From the NCBI GenBank assembly GCA_034440615.1, contig JAOTOM010001587.1:1-64000 (forward strand): a stretch of 64,000 nt of DNA, written 5' to 3'. The position numbers and the translations under genes are program-made. A model generated the notes under the pieces. The model did no database searches. It was not told where the DNA came from and saw only the letters and a program-made list of their open reading frames with translations. This DNA comes from Ashinkailepas kermadecensis (taxonomy: Eukaryota > Arthropoda > Thecostraca > Neolepadidae). Positions 45,354 through 57,000 of this stretch are shown in pieces (position 1 is the first letter of the stretch; every line of letters starts with the position of its first letter).

Positions 45354-46045
45354 GATCGTCATGAGCAAACAAGCTAAGAGGGCGTTCATAAACAGCTGGA
45401 CTAGTCGGGTCAAAACTTCTTCCCGTGCGGATATGCAGCACGTATTCGCCTAAAACGAAATAAATATGCACGAAACGAATATCAATATGTACGTTAAGCT
45501 AGATTGATATTCGATTCTTACCGGTGGAACATCGTGAAAACGAGCATACTGGTAGAGCTTGGCACCCTGATAATCAGGAACTCAACCAAGAAGCCGTATT
45601 ACAAAATACCACGGAGATATTCGGGGGTCAAAGGTCAAAGGTCATCGAGATCGGACTCCTCTGATTTTCTTCAAAGTGGGTACACAGGTAGTACCCGACG
45701 CACTGATCATCATGCGCGTAAAATCTAAGAGAGGCGTTCATAAACAGCTGAGCTATTCAAGGTCAAAGGTCAGACTCATGAGGTCGGACTCTTCATATTG
45801 CATTCAAAATTGGTCCACAGATAGTGCTCGATGCACTGATCATCATGTTCTAGGTCTAGAGTTCTACCGGTGTGCAAATTTTGAAGGAAATCTGAAGAGT
45901 CCGACCTCATGGACTCTGACTTTTGACCTTGAATATCTCAGCTGTTTATGAACGCCCCTCTTAGCTATTATGCTCATGATGGTCAGTGCGACGAGTTCTA
46001 CCGGTGTGCAAATTTTGAAGGAAATCTGAAGAGTCCGACCTTGGT
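45354..46045. repeat. Mobile ~132-bp tandem-repeat element, copy C, with an inverted half
   Basis: Continues the array after the LTR element: conserved 'GGGTCAAAACTTCTTCCCGT' segment at 45407 and hairpin 'CGAATATCAAT...ATTGATATTCG' (45476-45514), plus-oriented units to about 45850, then units in the opposite orientation ('CAGCTGTTTATGAACGCCCC' at 45940) to 46045, giving a head-to-head palindrome. Confidence 0.8.
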
Positions 46046-46197
46046 TTTTCGCGCTTAGTTTTCGCTTAGTTTGTTCGCGCTCCGCGCTTACTTTTCGCCG
46101 CTCGCTCGTTTGTCGTGGTAAGGACTCGCTAGCCACCACGCGGCCGAGCCGCCATCTTGCCGTCCGGCCAGCCGGTCTGTGATTCTTGCGCTCAGCT

Positions 46198-47200
46198 ATG
46201 GGCAGCTTAAGCCCCCCGGTGCCCGCAGCCTACGCGACCGGGGATGATTTCCCCCGCTGGTTGAGGGGAGTGAAATGTTACATTACAGCATGCAACATTA
46301 CTGTCCCGTCGACCACGGGAAGCGGCCACCGTTCTGACTTTGCTGGGACTCCAGATCCAGGACATAGTGCGCATGGTGCCCGCGCCGGTGGTCCCGGCAG
46401 TCACCAGTGAGTACGCAGTTCTCGTGCTCAAGCTGAAGGCCCACTTCGAACCACAAGTAAACACCACGTTCGAGCGGTCGCAGCTCCATGAGATGGCCCG
46501 CCAAGAGGGTGAGAGTTTTGGCAATTTCGTCGCTCGCTTGCGCGTGCGCGCTGATCGCTGTGGTTACGAGCCCAGCCAGCGGGATGCCACCTTGCTCGAG
46601 TGTGCCGTCGCGCGCTGTCGGGACAAGGACCTGCAGCTCCGGTTCTTTCGGAAGCCGCAGTTGACCCTGCCGGAAGCTACTAAAATCGCACAGCAAGAAG
46701 AGGCGGCGCGAGCGCTCGTGCACCAACTGAGTGCCCTGCCACCGCCCAGCCAAGTTCACGCTGTGCAGGCGCTGTACTCACGATGCTCCAGCCGTGGGAG
46801 GAGCCCCGATCGTGTCCAACACGGCGACGCTAGCAGCCCGTCCGCGTAGCATAGCAGTTGACGCCGCGAGGCCGTTCGCCCACCCGCGCCGCAACCAGGC
46901 GGCTGCCGCATGCGAGCGGTGCTGTAGCAGGCGGCACGTGGCGACCAGCTGCCCGTTCCGCACAGCCGAATGCTACCGCTGCCACAAGACAGGACACACC
47001 CAGGTTGCCTGCCGGAGCCGTGTGCGTGAGTCGACACGTCTCGTCGAGGAGCCACCCGACAACGGCATCCGCGAAGAACAGCCTGACACCATGCATCATC
47101 TGTTTAACGTGGGTAGTCGCCGCCAGGTGGCGCCAGTTCGCATCGAAGTATTGGTGAATGACATGGATCGTCAGACAGCGGAGGTCAACACCGGAGCCAT
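46198..47200 (+). pseudogene. Ty3/Gypsy-like Gag with zinc knuckles and protease start, frameshifted
   Basis: Three overlapping frames together show a retrotransposon Gag: N-terminal 'DDFPRWLRGVKCYI' (46198-46310), a capsid-like helical region with 'FERSQLHEMARQEGESFGNF' (46440-46540), then two CCHC-type fingers 'CERCCSRRHVATSC' and 'CYRCHKTGHTQVAC' (about 46910-47020), and a protease beginning 'VLVNDMDRQTAEVNTGA' (47150), where the catalytic D(S/T)G reads NTG. At least two frameshifts (about 46305 and 46750) and the altered protease site make it inactive. No LTR is visible on either side. Confidence 0.8.
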
Positions 47201-47245
47201 GAAGATCCATGGAGCCATGGAGCCATGGAGCCATGGAGATCAACA
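47197..47245. repeat. 9-bp tandem repeat GGAGCCATG
   Basis: Three to four copies at the exact junction of the Gag/protease relic and the lectin domain. Confidence 0.9.
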
Positions 47246-47607
47246 CCATAGCTGACAATTACTGCGCCGCCCTGAAGGCAGGTGCTCGGCTCGCTGCAGT
47301 CTCCAACATCGGCACCTGGCTAGTTCTCAGGCAATACTTCTCACCAAGCGGGCACGTCTTCGTCGGCATATCTAATCGTACGTCGGAGGGCGAATTCCTC
47401 TCGGTGGATGGCACCGGCGAGCAGCTAACCTGGGCGGATGGAGAGCCATCTGGTGTCGACGGCATGAATTGTGTCGTCATGAGGTGGAACGGAGTCACGT
47501 CTGGCAGAGTGGATGGCAAGGGCTGGGATGCTGACGATGGTGCAGTTGCAGAGTTTTGCAACAACTCCCACACTTTTGTATGCCGTCTACCAGTAGCCCT
47601 CTGCTGA
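47245..47607 (+). CDS. C-type lectin domain (partial, likely 3' exon)
   Basis: About 120 intact codons with the C-type lectin pattern: 'NYCAALKAGARLAAV', 'HVFVGISNRTSEGEFLSVDG', 'LTWADGEPSGVDGMNCVVM', then 'EFCNNSHTFVCRLP' and a TGA. The four Cys positions of the short-form fold are present; the sugar/Ca2+ motif reads EPS rather than EPN, and the WND motif is not evident, so carbohydrate binding is uncertain. An AG at 47250 (ACCATAG|CTGAC) could be the acceptor of a terminal exon. No upstream lectin exon or signal peptide is visible; the preceding sequence is the Gag relic in another frame. Could be a captured exon, or a host gene with a retroelement in its intron. Confidence 0.7.
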   Translation, partial: TIADNYCAALKAGARLAAVSNIGTWLVLRQYFSPSGHVFVGISNRTSEGEFLSVDGTGEQLTWADGEPSGVDGMNCVVMRWNGVTSGRVDGKGWDADDGAVAEFCNNSHTFVCRLPVALC

Positions 47608-48236
47608 AGAACTAACTGCCGTTCTTGCAGAACACAATTGAGAAATCCACTATGCCGGGCTCAGAAAGCTTCCCTCAACATCTGCTGTCGCCTTTTTGGT
47701 TCTTAGCTCGCCAGGAAGTCCAGTACCATCTGTTCATAGCTCGGTAAGAAGACATATTATGCGACGCGATTAGAACTCCCACTGATAAATGCACTTCAGG
47801 ACGTTCAAGGTACTTCGGTGAGAACTCTAGCATCGATTATTTTCCGAGCCCATTTCGCTGAGAAATCCGCTACCGCTTTTTCGGAAACGTTTCTGGTACT
47901 GGTCCTGGTACTATTACTGGGCTGATTTCGCTGATAAATCGCGCTGAGAGGTCCGTGTGTTCTTCATGGAGTATCAGTACTATTCGTGCACACCCTGACT
48001 GTTGCCGAAGCTCTCTGAATACTCCGCCCTGCCGATTGGCTTGACTGACCGCTGATTATTGTGGTTCTTATTTTTCATTTTCGTGCGGTGACACCCGTCG
48101 CACTTTTCTCCTTTCTTTTTCTAGTGGGGTGACACCCGTGGCCCCTAGTTTTCGTCGTCGTCGTATTTCCGTTCCCTGAGTTTCTCTGTGTCCTTTATCT
48201 TTCTTCAAATTACATTAGGTAAGATTTTTCCTCGTG
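47608..48236 (+). other. Spacer and 5' UTR of the Jockey-type LINE
   Basis: No coding signal. The pyrimidine-rich stretch 48060-48230, with a repeated 'GGTGACACCCGT' (48088, 48129), leads into the LINE ORF1 start codon at 48237. Confidence 0.5.
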
Positions 48237-48973
48237 ATGGGGAAAAAGCGTAAAAAGGACACGGACCCATGCTCGCCAACGGACTCAGACCCAGAATTTC
48301 CTCCTCTGACCACACCCGACGATCATCGCACGAACACAGACCTGGCCCCTAATGCTCCCTCGATTGATACAAACGTTGATGACCCGCGCCGAACTATTCC
48401 CCTCGATGACGCCATGGAAGCCCTTTGCACCTCGCCGACCCCTGCTCGTCCCAAGAACACGACCTCGCCTCACAATCCAGACCAGACCATCACTCTCCAC
48501 GCCGCTGACCCACGCTCGAACCAGACCACGTCCTCCCAACCTGAACCTATCGAACCATACCTCGACAGTGCTGGATCATACATCGTGGTAAAGCCTGTCG
48601 AGGAGTCCGTCTCCTTTCGTCCTGTCAAGGTTTTCTGGCCAACCAAGCAACTCCTCGCCATTTGCTCCTTAGCCAATCCTAACATTGAAGCCCCAGTCAA
48701 CGGGACCCTCGTCATCAAAGCCCAAACTCGATCCCAGACCAAAGCCCTCCTCCGTACCACCACATTTTGTGGTAAATCCGTGATCATTCCACTGCACTCC
48801 AACCGCAACACCACCAAGGGCACCGTCTTCGCGCCGGAGCTCCGCCTCATGTCTGAAGAAGATATTCAGGCGGAGCTCAGACCGAAGGGGGACTCCACGT
48901 CCACCGCATCACTTCTTTTAAAGACGGCCAGAAACGTGACACGAGCCTCCTTGTCCTTACTTTTCATTCTACC
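48237..48973 (+). pseudogene. Jockey-type LINE ORF1, first part
   Basis: Starts MGKKRKKDTDP, a basic then Ser/Pro/Thr-rich region, followed by 'GTLVIKAQTRSQTKALLRTT' and 'KGTVFAPELRLMSEEDIQAE', the RNA-binding fold usual in Jockey/I ORF1 proteins. A frameshift at about 48893 (in AAGGGGGAC) moves the frame; the continuation 'VHRITSFKDGQKRDTSLLVL' is then recognisable up to the LTR insertion at 48974. Confidence 0.8.
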
Positions 48974-50057
48974 TGTTGCCGACAGACACTGCATGTCGTG
49001 CTGTGGTCTGCCGTTCGCGGGCAGCCGCGACATCGGGCTAGACACCGCATGTCCAGCGACGACGTGTTTGCTCGACCTGTGGGGCGTCCCCGTCGCGTCG
49101 CTCGTATTTGTTCTGCGTATTTGTTGAACGCCGGCCGCGGCGCAGGTGCGGGGTGTTCATGCAACCCTTTCTCTCCTTGTCTCAGCTACCCCTTACCTTC
49201 ATATATAAGCGGCGCGTCTACACCCCGGCTCTCTCTTCTTCTGTCGCCTTTGTCAAGTGCACTGCACCTCTGCCGTCTCGCCGTCGCCAATGTAGAAATG
49301 AGTGCTTTGAGCGAGTGTTGAAGTGATAAGTGAAACAGTGAGTGATCAGTGGAAGTTAATTGATAAACCACGCGCAGCACTGCTCGATACGGCTGGTCCA
49401 CCGTGCCTGACTCTGTTTTCGTGCTTTCTTTCCACGTTTTTCATACTCCTTCATTTCCTAATGCCACTGCTATCTTGAATTGGAGGGTCTCCTTTAGCAC
49501 TCTTGAATTAGAGTGCTCTCGGTCAGGTCCATGCTCTTTTGAATTGGAGGTTTCCTTCACTCTTGAATTGGAGTGCTCTTAGCTAGGTCCATGCTCTCTT
49601 GAATTGGAGGGTTCCTTTATCACACTTGAATTGGAGTGTTCTTGATTAGGCCACTGCTCTCTTGAATTGGAGGGTTCCTTTATCACACTTGAATTGGAGT
49701 GTTCTTGATTAGGCCACTGCTCTCTTGAATTGGAGAGTTCCTTTGTCTCCCTGGAATTGGGGAGCTCTAGCCTACAACCTCTATTATTACGTCCACCTTT
49801 ATTTAGGTTACTCCGATTATTTCTTTACATTCTTCTCCCATCATATATCTTTCCGACCTCTCACATTGCAATTATTTGTTCCTTTTCTTATTGTTATTCA
49901 AATAATTTCCTTTCACATATTATTCCCGCTTACTTCTCCCTCGCTCTCTCTTCTATACCATTCACTTTAGGCCTCTTGGCCATTCTACCCAATGCTGCAG
50001 GGCGCCACCCACATATATACAGTCCACTATCATCGGTTGAAGACGGCGTCCGCAACA
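48974..50057. mobile_element. Solo LTR (1084 bp) inside LINE ORF1
   Basis: Begins TGTTGC and ends GCAACA (6-bp perfect inverted ends), flanked by the 5-bp duplication CTACC (48969-48973 and 50058-50062). The LINE ORF1 protein is interrupted exactly there: 'LTFHST' on the left and 'ALPKSLLAGY' on the right. It contains a TATA-like CATATATAAGC at about 49199, as expected of an LTR promoter, and an internal 62-bp tandem array. No coding region. Confidence 0.88.
49470..49770. repeat. 62-bp tandem repeat inside the solo LTR
   Basis: Four to five units, each with the half-unit CTTGAATTGGAG twice (CTCTCTTGAATTGGAGGG and CACACTTGAATTGGAGTG). Confidence 0.9.
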
Positions 50058-50476
50058 CTACCGCTCTTCCCAAATCCCTCCTCGCCGGATACCTACGCTA
50101 CCAAGTCCGCGTCTTCATTCCCAATCCTCTCCGCTGTTTTAACTGTCAGCGATTCGGCCATGGCAGTAAAACACGCCACCAACCAGCCCGCTGCCCGAAG
50201 TGCGGCGAACCACTTCATCCCGAATCCACCTGCTCCAAACCTGCCCACTGCCTCAACTGCAACACATCCGATCACCTGACCACATCACTCCTCTGCCCAG
50301 TCTGGCGCAAGGAGAAGGAGGTCTGCGCTGTCAAGGCCAGGACCGGGGTGTCATACCCCCAGGCCCGACAGTCTGTCGAAGCCACCTCCACGTCAACAAA
50401 AACTTACGCCCAGGCGGCCACCGTTGCTCCCCCCCACACGTCGCGTCAACACTACTTCTACCTCGATTCAAACTGA
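50058..50476 (+). pseudogene. Jockey-type LINE ORF1, zinc-knuckle part
   Basis: Right-hand continuation of ORF1 after the solo LTR: 'ALPKSLLAGYLRYQVRVFIP' then 'NPLRCFNCQRFGHGSKTRH', 'CPKCGEPLHPESTC' and 'CLNCNTSDHLTTSLLC', the three Cys/His knuckles expected of Jockey ORF1 nucleic-acid-binding proteins, and 'TKTYAQAA'. The first knuckle lacks its last Cys in the usual spacing. Confidence 0.82.
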
Positions 50477-51760
50477 CATGATTCCCGGTTTAGCTCCACT
50501 AAAAAAAACTTACACCACTGCCCACACCGACACAAACCACCCTGGCTCCCAACACACAGACCACTTCGGCTCCCAACAAACGAACCATTCCATGGAGGAG
50601 TGACAGGCCCCGCAGTCACTCCGCTGCCGGAGCAAATTATCGTTCCCCGTCAGCGGGCCGCCGATCGAGCCCTGCATGTGCAGCGCCGGCCGGCACCCAC
50701 GTGACCCGACCAACTTCCAGCCGGCGGACATCCCCCGCGGCAGTGACCGGTCGCCGCGACCTTGTCAAGGTCGCCGGCCGGCCGGACGGCTCGGGCGGGT
50801 CCATCGCCGCCGTCCGCACCCAACCCACATGCTGTTCAGAGCTGGCTTCCTATCCTTAATACAGATGGACATACATATTTTCCTGTCTGCATAGTCCCTC
50901 GTCTTTGTAAGTTGTGTGGTGCCACTTTTATCGGAGACAGCAAACGGCCTGTGCGACTACATTTGCATTTCAATAAACATTTGCGTAGTTTTTACAATTG
51001 AACAACTGACGCCACTAGGCGACCATGCCCGATCATGTCACCCTGAGTATACGGCAATGAGATACGGCTGAGTATACGGCTTGTGCTATCTCACAAGAGG
51101 TGGCAATCCCTTCAGCATGCACATTTTACAAAAGACGAGGAACCATGCCGACATAAACAAATTAATGAGTCGATCCGTATTAGGGATAGGAAGCCAGCTC
51201 TGAACAGCGGTGTGGCATTGGGGTTTTGTTGTTTTTTGTGTCGATGTAACCTGCGGATGGCAGTGTCGTGTGTCCGGGCCGCATGTTGTGTTTGGAGCGG
51301 CGCAAAACTTCGTTGGTTTCGTTTGTCGGTTGCCTGGTGCCAATCAAGATTAACCACGTGTTGTTTTACTGATTAGAAGGTGAATTTTGAATATTTGTGA
51401 TTCTGACGAAATGCCGTTCATGACAGCTTTATCGCTGAACATATAGTACAATGTTTTTTTTTTCTAACTTCAGAATAACCACATTAAATGTCTTTGTTCT
51501 ATCTTACCATGCTTCTTGCAGCCGCCCTTAAGCACATGGAACAATACTGCATTATTCACCGGGGTACGTTAGTACACACACTATTTTACCCCAATCCACA
51601 CTTAACGATCTTACCCTGAGCCGTCCCACCATGTTCACCAGCTGCCAGGAACCATTGTCAATAGCAACACACTGAACATCTTTAAAAACGGCATAGACAA
51701 TCATTATAAGAATAGGGGGCATGTTTTTCTGTATTCCAGGGAGGATTGATCGACAGGGAG
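50477..51760. other. Mixed noncoding insert with an imperfect ~80-bp inverted repeat
   Basis: 50827-50905 ('CTGTTCAGAGCTGGCTTCCT' onward) recurs inverted at 51128-51212. Between and within them, traces of a GIY-YIG-like nuclease can be read ('LCGATFIGDSKRPVRLHLH' at 50913-50970 and 'RIRDRKPALNSG' at 51170-51205), as in the C-terminus of Penelope-like elements. Heavily decayed. Confidence 0.4.
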
Positions 51761-52200
51761 GAGATGGGAGTTGGGAGGGGTTTGTAATTGTTGAGTGTGT
51801 TGTGCAATAGCAAGTGAGTCTCTTATTAAGTATAAACGCTTTATAACTTTACGTAGGGTGTACCTAGCAGTGGATTCAGCACCTTCCTTCGGGATGTGAT
51901 ACTGATGAGATTGTCTATGGTAGCACAATGGGTATGATGGGAGGAGTTTGTAATTGTTGAGTGTATTATGCAATAGCAAGTGAGTCTCTTATTAAGTCTG
52001 AACGCTTTATGAATTTGTGTAGGGTGTGCCTAGCAGTGGATTCGGCACCTTCCTTCGGGATGCGATGCTGATGAGATTGTCTATGGTGGCACGATGGGTA
52101 TGATGGGAGGAGCTTGTGATTGTTGAGGGTGTTATGCGGTAGCAAGTGAGTGGTGCTAGATAGGCTGGGGTATATAGCTTCCTAGGAACTTGGGATAAGG
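51760..52200. repeat. 166-bp tandem repeat, ~2.6 units
   Basis: 'TTTGTAATTGTTGAGTGT' at 51781, 51947 and (as CTTGTGATTGTTGAGGGT) 52113; units also share 'GTGCCTAGCAGTGGATTC'. Confidence 0.9.
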
Positions 52201-52379
52201 GATTGATTGGGGTGAGAGTATGTACATTTCTAGTACCTTTTCTAGATAGGCTTAACCCAGATGGGCCCCTGTGGCTCTTATTAAGCCTTAATACTTTATG
52301 ACTTTATTTTTATGACATGTCCGCCAGAATTACAATCCTGGCTCCGACATGCACCGAAAGGTGCCGACAGATATTAATT

Positions 52380-53617
52380 TTCACAAATGTCCATAATTCT
52401 ACAATGGAACTGCCATAGTTTAATATCAAAATGGGCAGAAATGAAAGCATTCTTTAGTTTATTCACCCCCATTCTCATCGCACTTCAGGAAACCTGGTTC
52501 TTACCCACCGATCCATATAATTTCAATATCTTTAATTACTCGCTGTAGCGCCACGACGAGGCCCGTGAAACACACCGCAGTGGCGGTACAGCACTTTACA
52601 TAAACAATGATTACACACATACACAAATTACACTCAATTCAACTTTACAAGCCGTAGCTTGTACTTTGCGTTTTCATTGTAGGAACATAGATGTATGTTC
52701 ATTATATATTCCATCATCTACAGACAACACAAACATTTTGACAGAATTAGAGCACCTCATAGCGCAATTCAAAAACCCTTTCTTGGCGATTTTAACACCC
52801 ATATCCCAGCATGGGATAGAACACGGACACTTCCAGACACTCGCTGACGCATAGTTGAACACATCCTAGACAGACACAATATAGTATTACTCAACACCGG
52901 TGAGCCAACATTTTTCCACCTCGGTCACAATAGAGAAACTGCCATTGATTTAACAATCTGTTCTCCAGCCCTGGCCAACGATTTTGATTGGACAATAGAC
53001 ACAGACATTCATGATAGCGATCACTATCCCATTCAATTAATACCGACCATTTCAACAACTGCCGATACCACACCAAGTTTTATCCCTCGCTGGAAACTTT
53101 CGAAGGCCAACTGGACCAAATTTGAGGAGCTTTCGTCGTTACAATGCAACCCGGACATTTATCCAGTACAAAACATTCATTTAATTACCAACACACTTTT
53201 ACAAGCTGCGTCTGCAACAATTCCACTCACAAAACCTATCACCAACCGTACACCAGTCCACTGGTGGTCCATAGAAGTTTCCCAAGCAATAACCACTAGA
53301 AAACGGGCATTTATAAAATATTTACTCCATCCCGACCAACAAAATTTAATCAACCGGAACCATGAACGTGCAAGAACACGCTGTATTATACGTAACGCTA
53401 GGCGCCGTTCATGGGCAAATTACCTTCAGCAACTCACTTTCGACACACCGTTGAGCAAAATATGGTGATTAATCCGCCGTTTGAGCGGACGATCCCCATT
53501 TAGATCACTACCGGCCCTGAAACTTCACAATGTCACCATTACCGAACCCCAAGCAATAGTAAACACCATAGCAGATACCATTTCCCACCATAGCTCCGAC
53601 GAAAACTACAGACCGGG
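52380..53617 (+). pseudogene. LINE ORF2 endonuclease region, 3' cut by BEL element
   Basis: Apurinic-type endonuclease motifs of a Jockey-type LINE: 'ILQWNCHSLISKWAEMKAF', 'LIALQETWF', 'GGTALYINN', 'NTGEPTFFHLGHNRETAIDL', 'SDHYPIQL' (the conserved SDH) and the linker 'RWKLSKANWTKFEEL'. Stops (for example TAG at 52545 and the stop in 'SKIW*') and frameshifts break it. Coding-like sequence stops abruptly at 53617, where the BEL LTR begins, so RT is missing. Probably the same LINE as ORF1 above. Confidence 0.82.
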
Positions 53618-53958
53618 TGCAGGCGCGTGATCTCGATGCCCATGCTTTTAAACTGCAGATTCGCAACTCGCATGCTCATGCTTTATTGTTTGCTCGGTTT
53701 GATGCGGTTTCGAGGTTCTGCCGCTCGACACCAATCACTGCACCCACGGAGCCTCCATTGCAAACTAACACACGCCTTCAAAACTGCCCTTGTCGTCAAC
53801 TCAGTATTGTTGCGCGCGGAGTAACACAAAATATAGTTCAGCACTAGACATGAACATCACGTGGCGCGGCGGTCGATCTACTTAGTCCAAGCTACTTAGA
53901 GGGGTCAAGGTCTCGTACACACACCAATCCAACCAGCCGTTCACTTGGCGGCTACATC
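53618..53958 (-). repeat. BEL LTR, 341 bp (3' LTR of copy 1)
   Basis: Near-identical to 58987-59326, starting at the same ...AGGCGCGTGATCTCGATG and ending ...CTTGGCGGCTACA. Confidence 0.92.
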
Positions 53959-53970
53959 CTCCCCCTTGAA
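53959..53970 (-). other. Polypurine tract of BEL copy 1
   Basis: CAAGGGGGAGGA on the minus strand, directly before the 3' LTR (TGTAG...), as needed for plus-strand priming. The equivalent in copy 2 is at 59327-59338. Confidence 0.85.
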
Positions 53971-54055
53971 CCCACTAGGTTCAACACAATATTCAAGGCT
54001 TCGAAATCTCTCCTGAAGAAAACAACAAGCAACGTTAAAGAAATCGTGCATACAC

Positions 54056-57000
54056 TCAAGCGGCTTCCTCCAACAAAACCAACTTGGATATAGGCCTTCG
54101 AACAATCGAACTACCCCTCTTCACCATTGCACTTCTTACGAGGCCATCGCGATCCGTGGTTACCTGCACCACGAGTCCCAAGGGCCACTGTCCTCTTGGA
54201 GTGGCCTGGTCTGCAACCAGCACTACGTCATTCACGCGTAGATTCCTATGGCGCTCATGCCACTTGGATCTCGACTGGAGATTCGGCAAATATTCCTTGC
54301 ACCACCTTCTCCAGAACACGTTTGCCAAATATTGTACCTGCCTCCATCGCTTCCTAGGATAAGAGTCATTTGGTGTGAAAACGCCTGGAGGAAACGCAGG
54401 GCAACCGCGCAGCAACAACAAGTGGTTTGGAGTCAATGGCTCCTGGTCCCTTGGATCCGCAGACACCGTCGTTAACGGACGACTGTTGACGATCGCTTCA
54501 ACTTCACACATTAGAGTTTGCAAGGACTCATCATTCAAGGTTTGTTCAGTTGCTACTGCATTGAGGATCTTTCTGATTGTTCGAATTTGACGTTCCCAAA
54601 CACCTCCGAAGTGTGAAGCTCCGGGAGGATTAAATATCCATCGAATCTCCCTCTGGAGCATCACTACTGATCTCAGCTTGGTTCCAAGTCTCAACTGCTT
54701 CTTTCAGCTCCTTTTCGGCGCGGACAAAGTTGGTACCTCTATCTGATCGTATTAACCTAACCTGACCTCTACGAGCCGAGAAGCGCCTCAGGGCGTGAAT
54801 AAACGAATCTGTAGAGAGAGAATCCGCGATTTCTATGTGGATCGCACGAATGGCTAAACACGTAAACAGGACCCCATAGCGCTTGACCTGTCCTCGTCCT
54901 CTCTTCGCATATAATGGACCAAAGATATCAACTCCAACACTTGTGAATGGTGGATCATCAGGTCTCACTCGATCTTCCGGTAGATCAGACATCCTTTGCT
55001 TCATTGTCGGAGCCTGCAGCTTCCGGCACGACAAACACTTCCCTAATACTCTCCGTACTGCTGAGTTTCCCTTGATGACCCAATATTTCTCGCGCAAACG
55101 GGACAAGACATGTTCCCGCCCCTGGTGGCCAACAAGTCTGTGGACATGCCCTATTATCAGATCAGTTACATGACCCCTGTACGGCAGGAGATAAGGATGC
55201 CGTGCTTCATGAAGGATGGGTGCCGAACGCAGCCTTCCTCCAACGCGAAGAATTCCACTCTGTACAAAGGGGTTCAACTTGACTAACGTACTGGACTTCT
55301 TCACCCGACAACGGTCTCCATCAGTCAGACCACCAACATCTTCACAAAACATGTCAGTTTGCACGAACTTAATGATCACCCTTTCAGCTTGCGATAATTC
55401 CTCAGGCGTGATAAATCCACAAACAGACTTGTCTCTAATCTGTAGACTACGGAACTGAAGGATCCGTTGGACTCTACGAAACCACGCAACCGCTCGTCTT
55501 AGCCTATACCAGCAAGATAAATGAATAATCAGCCTTTGAGTCGGCCTCGGCTCATCCACCGCCTTGGCGCCAACCACCATCACTTTCTTTACTTCTGGAT
55601 CTACTTCATCACTGAACATGACAGACGGCCTCATCATACAGTCATCACCAGACGGCCTCATCCTACCGTCACCACCAGACGGCTCCTCTGCCTCCTTCAC
55701 AGATGGCTGTACCATCACACCGCCACCACCAGTCGGCTCCTCTGCCTCCTTCACAGATGGCTGTACCATCACCTCACTGTCGTTTCTACTTAGGGCTTCT
55801 GAAGGAACCTTCTCAGCATACTTCTTATCCAGCATGTCCTGCATGAAGCTGACGTACATATTGGAGAAGTCTTTATCCCTGTCAAGCTTCCTTTTTAGGC
55901 CAATCAGTCTTCGCTGAGCACATGTTCTGTTGTTGGGCAGGATTGGGTCGCTTTTACAAAAGGAGAGACCGATTTCGTAGTGCCCTTCCGGCATCTCCCT
56001 GCAACTTGCAGCTACCTTGGCCTTCCACATGCGGTCCTCCTGTGATAGACCCTTAGTATATATGCCACAGTTTTCTGGGAACTCTTCGTTATACATCCTA
56101 ATCAGAGTTTCATCAAAAGACATGTTATCTACCTGAACACGATTGACCTTCACCTCTGCTTCCACTCTGTCCTTCACAGCTCCGCTAACTGCCCATCCTA
56201 ATCTAGTCTTGATTGCGAATGGCGCATTTTCAACAGGTCCATGAACAACATCCCAAGGTTCCAATGCTTGGGGAAAGTTGTTGCCCATCATGAGATCGAC
56301 ATTTGCATCTAGACTTGGAAGCGACAACTTCCGCAGATGCGGCCACCGCTAGACATCTTCCTGCTTCGCAATGTCATCAACAGAAACAGGGATCTTGGCA
56401 AGTGTGTATACAGGAGGGAGGGACAGGAATGGATAGGAGTCTTCGTTTAGCCCTGCCACCTCCAGTCCAGTGACAACAGAACTTTTCAGTTCATCGCCCT
56501 TTGTTTGCACTGTAGAGATCAAAAGAGTGGTGGGAACTGCATCTGTGCATCCAAACTGATCCAATAGGGACTTCGTACAAAATGTTGCTGAACTTCCGCT
56601 ATCTAACAGAGCGTGAGTTTTGATGATTTGTCCATACTTAGACCTAACCTTGACCGGAATGATAGACATGCCACTCCCAGAACAGGCACTCTCATTGAAA
56701 ATGGTTCCAATGCCCATTACTGCTGGGCTGCTTGTCCTCTCCTCAGCTTCCAGCTTGACCCTGTCCTGCTGAACATTGCGTTCAGACTTCCTAGGTTGCA
56801 ATGGATTCCTATGCAGAAGTGTCGGGTGTCTGCCCTTGCAGATGGTGCACGTCCTTCTTCCCTTACATTGACTCGAGAAGTGGCCCACTCGTAGACAACC
56901 AAAGCAGCGGCGATCTTTACGTATAAAGTCCAACTTTACCTGTTCGTCTTTACCAGAAAGTCGTTTGCAATCCTCGAAAAGGTGATTTCCTCTGCAGAAG

